Below, piece after piece: positions 62,803-64,000 of a stretch of DNA of 64,000 nt (positions are counted from its first letter, which is position 1; each line of letters begins with the position of its first letter). The position numbers and the translations under genes were made by a program. Location of the stretch: contig NZ_CP115757.1 of assembly GCF_027912675.1 (NCBI RefSeq), forward strand, positions 2,942,501-3,006,500. The letters run 5' to 3'. Below the pieces are notes generated by a model. The model did no database searches. It was not told the DNA's origin and worked only from the letters and a program-made list of their open reading frames with translations. This stretch comes from Paracoccus sp. SCSIO 75233 (GTDB taxonomy: Bacteria; Pseudomonadota; Alphaproteobacteria; Rhodobacterales; Rhodobacteraceae).

Positions 62803-63915
62803 CTAACCAAGCCTGTTACGGAACAGCCACGCTGCCAGTGGCAGGGTGACAGCGGCGATGCATAGGAGGGGGATGAAACTAAGGGCCACATCTTGAAATG
62901 TCGCACCTTCAAGATAAACGCGGCGCACGATATCAATGCCAAAGCGCAGTGGGTTGACGAAAGTGACAGCCTGCAGAATCTGCGGCATGTTACGCACCGG
63001 TGTCAGCAGCCCAGACAGCAGCATAAGCGGCATGATGGTCATGAACGTATAAAGCATGGCCTGCTGCATGGTCAGTGAGATGGCGGAAATAGACAGCCCG
63101 ATCCCAACCGCGGCAGTCGTAAAGGTGACAAGACCCAGATAGAGGAGCCAGACCGGACCGCTGATCGGGATGCCGAACCAGAACAGAATAATCAGGAAGA
63201 TGATCGTTGATTGTATCAGCCCGACCAGAATGGAGGGCAGCGCTTTGCCGATAAGAATTTGCAACGGCGTCATCGGCGTGACAAGCAGTTGGTCAAATGT
63301 TCCTTGCTCGCGCTCCCTGGCCACGGATAAAGCGGCAAGCATCAGGGTCTGCAACAGACTGAGCGAGGCGATCAGTGCCGGCATTAGATTCCAGCGGGAC
63401 TCGTAGTTGGGATTGAACCATGCCCGGCGCATGATGACGAGCGGCGAGGAAACGCCAAGCGATGCATTATAGGAAGCGATGATCGCAGAAATCTGCGCTG
63501 AAGCCGCACCGGCGGTTGATGAGTTTCGTCCGTCAAAAATCACCTGTACGGGTGCAGCTTCCGAGGCCGCCAGCTTCGCTTCAAAGTCGGACTGAAAGGT
63601 GATGACCAGCAGGGCATTGCCGCTGTCGATCTGCTCTGCAATCTGTTCTGATCCGGTCAGGGTCGCAATCCGCTGGAAAACGCCTGTTCCGTCAATGCGG
63701 GCCAGAATTTCACGCGAGGCGGCGCCTCCGCTCTGATTCAGAACAGCATAGGGTGCATTGGTCAGATCATAGGTTGCGCCATAGCCGAACAAAAGCGCCT
63801 GCATCAGTGCCGGTGCGAACAGCAGCGCGCGGCTCGCCGGGTCCTTCAGGATGGCCAGCATTTCCTTGCGTATGAGCGAAACCGTCTGAGTGACGTAGAT
63901 AATGATGGCCTGCAT
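62803..63915 (-). CDS. ABC-2 type transporter permease (YbhR/YhhJ-like)
   Basis: A 370-residue exporter permease. One N-terminal membrane segment (ASRALLFAPALMQALLFGYG) is followed by a large periplasmic domain (about 45-165), then five C-terminal segments (LMPALIASLSLLQTLMLAAL, LIQSTIIFLIILFWFGIPIS, LGLVTFTTAAVGIGLSISAI and others). The ABC-2 signature ALSVAREREQGTFDQLLVTP is present. Its ATG is 3 bp after the stop of another gene whose visible end also looks like an ABC-2 permease. This suggests the HlyD-ATPase-permease-permease export set (YbhGFSR type). Confidence 0.92.
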   Translation of the reverse strand: MQAIIIYVTQTVSLIRKEMLAILKDPASRALLFAPALMQALLFGYGATYDLTNAPYAVLNQSGGAASREILARIDGTGVFQRIATLTGSEQIAEQIDSGNALLVITFQSDFEAKLAASEAAPVQVIFDGRNSSTAGAASAQISAIIASYNASLGVSSPLVIMRRAWFNPNYESRWNLMPALIASLSLLQTLMLAALSVAREREQGTFDQLLVTPMTPLQILIGKALPSILVGLIQSTIIFLIILFWFGIPISGPVWLLYLGLVTFTTAAVGIGLSISAISLTMQQAMLYTFMTIMPLMLLSGLLTPVRNMPQILQAVTFVNPLRFGIDIVRRVYLEGATFQDVALSFIPLLCIAAVTLPLAAWLFRNRLG

Positions 63916-63918
63916 TGA

Positions 63919-64000
63919 TTATTCTAGCTTCTTGGCAAGAAGACGACGCGTCAGCGCAATCAGAATGACAGCGTAGAGCGCCAGAACCGCGCAGTTTTTC
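63919..64000 (-). CDS. ABC-2 type permease, C-terminal end (partial, runs off window)
   Basis: Only the last 26 codons are visible, encoding AVLALYAVILIALTRRLLAK followed by KLE and a TAA at 63919. The hydrophobic helix with a basic end is what ABC-2 permeases have as last membrane segment. Adjacency to a second permease gene supports this, but the fragment alone proves little. Confidence 0.6.
   Translation of the reverse strand, partial: KNCAVLALYAVILIALTRRLLAKKLE

Overview
The window looks like chromosomal DNA of an alphaproteobacterium, most likely Rhodobacteraceae (Paracoccus-like). This is inferred from the 23S-5S-tRNA-fMet rrn order, the long iolC with a C-terminal DUF2090 part, the single-chain acyl-CoA carboxylase and the CCCGGGATATTT-type intergenic repeats. 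No species can be named from the sequence alone.

Layout. (1) 1-1753: the 3' half of an rrn operon (23S, 5S, initiator tRNA). (2) 1969-3790: decayed IS256, IS66, IS630 and IS3 fragments. (3) 3961-32602: a catabolic island with at least three modules. The first (TetR, SDR, ACAD10/11-type dehydrogenase, ACAD10/11-type kinase, CoA ligase, single-chain acyl-CoA carboxylase) resembles the levulinate/4-hydroxy-acid (lva) route. The second (TRAP transporter, metallo-beta-lactamase-fold hydrolase, aconitase-type hydratase pair, PEP-mutase-family lyase, IclR) looks like a route for a substituted dicarboxylic acid. The third (FAD oxidase, CoA ligases, a chimeric binding protein, a paired large and small acyl-CoA dehydrogenase, TetR, a FadB-like protein) resembles the pim dicarboxylate beta-oxidation operon. 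(4) 33.0-38.46 kb: a P4-like integrative element with a primase-helicase split by an amber codon, a striking symmetric iteron array (candidate origin), an excisionase-like protein and a tyrosine integrase. It ends in a tRNA-fMet 3'-half repeat that matches the intact tRNA at 1670-1746, so about 36.7 kb may be one tRNA-integrated island.

(5) 38.7-44.5 kb: accessory genes, including an IetA/IetS-type AAA ATPase plus subtilase antiphage pair and a decayed prophage fragment. (6) 44.7-50.5 kb: an alkylation-damage (Ada) regulon with Ogt, a 2OG oxygenase, Ada, a small Cys-rich protein, a PEP-mutase-family protein, AlkB, an uncharacterised 203-residue protein and AlkA. Four similarly placed Ada-box-like sites precede its transcription units. 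(7) 50.5-60.6 kb: a sugar/inositol region with a LacI regulator, a TRAP binding-protein gene cut by an IS3 element that also deleted its neighbours, a frameshifted iolC, then intact iolD, iolE and iolB. (8) 60.7-62.5 kb: the remnant of a second element related to the one in (4), with its own intact but different integrase. (9) 62.8-64.0 kb: ABC-2 export permeases running off the window.

Base composition differs by region. Sixty bases at 57001 (iolD) hold 44 G+C and sixty at 30961 (FadB-like gene) hold 29, which fits horizontal acquisition of the catabolic island.
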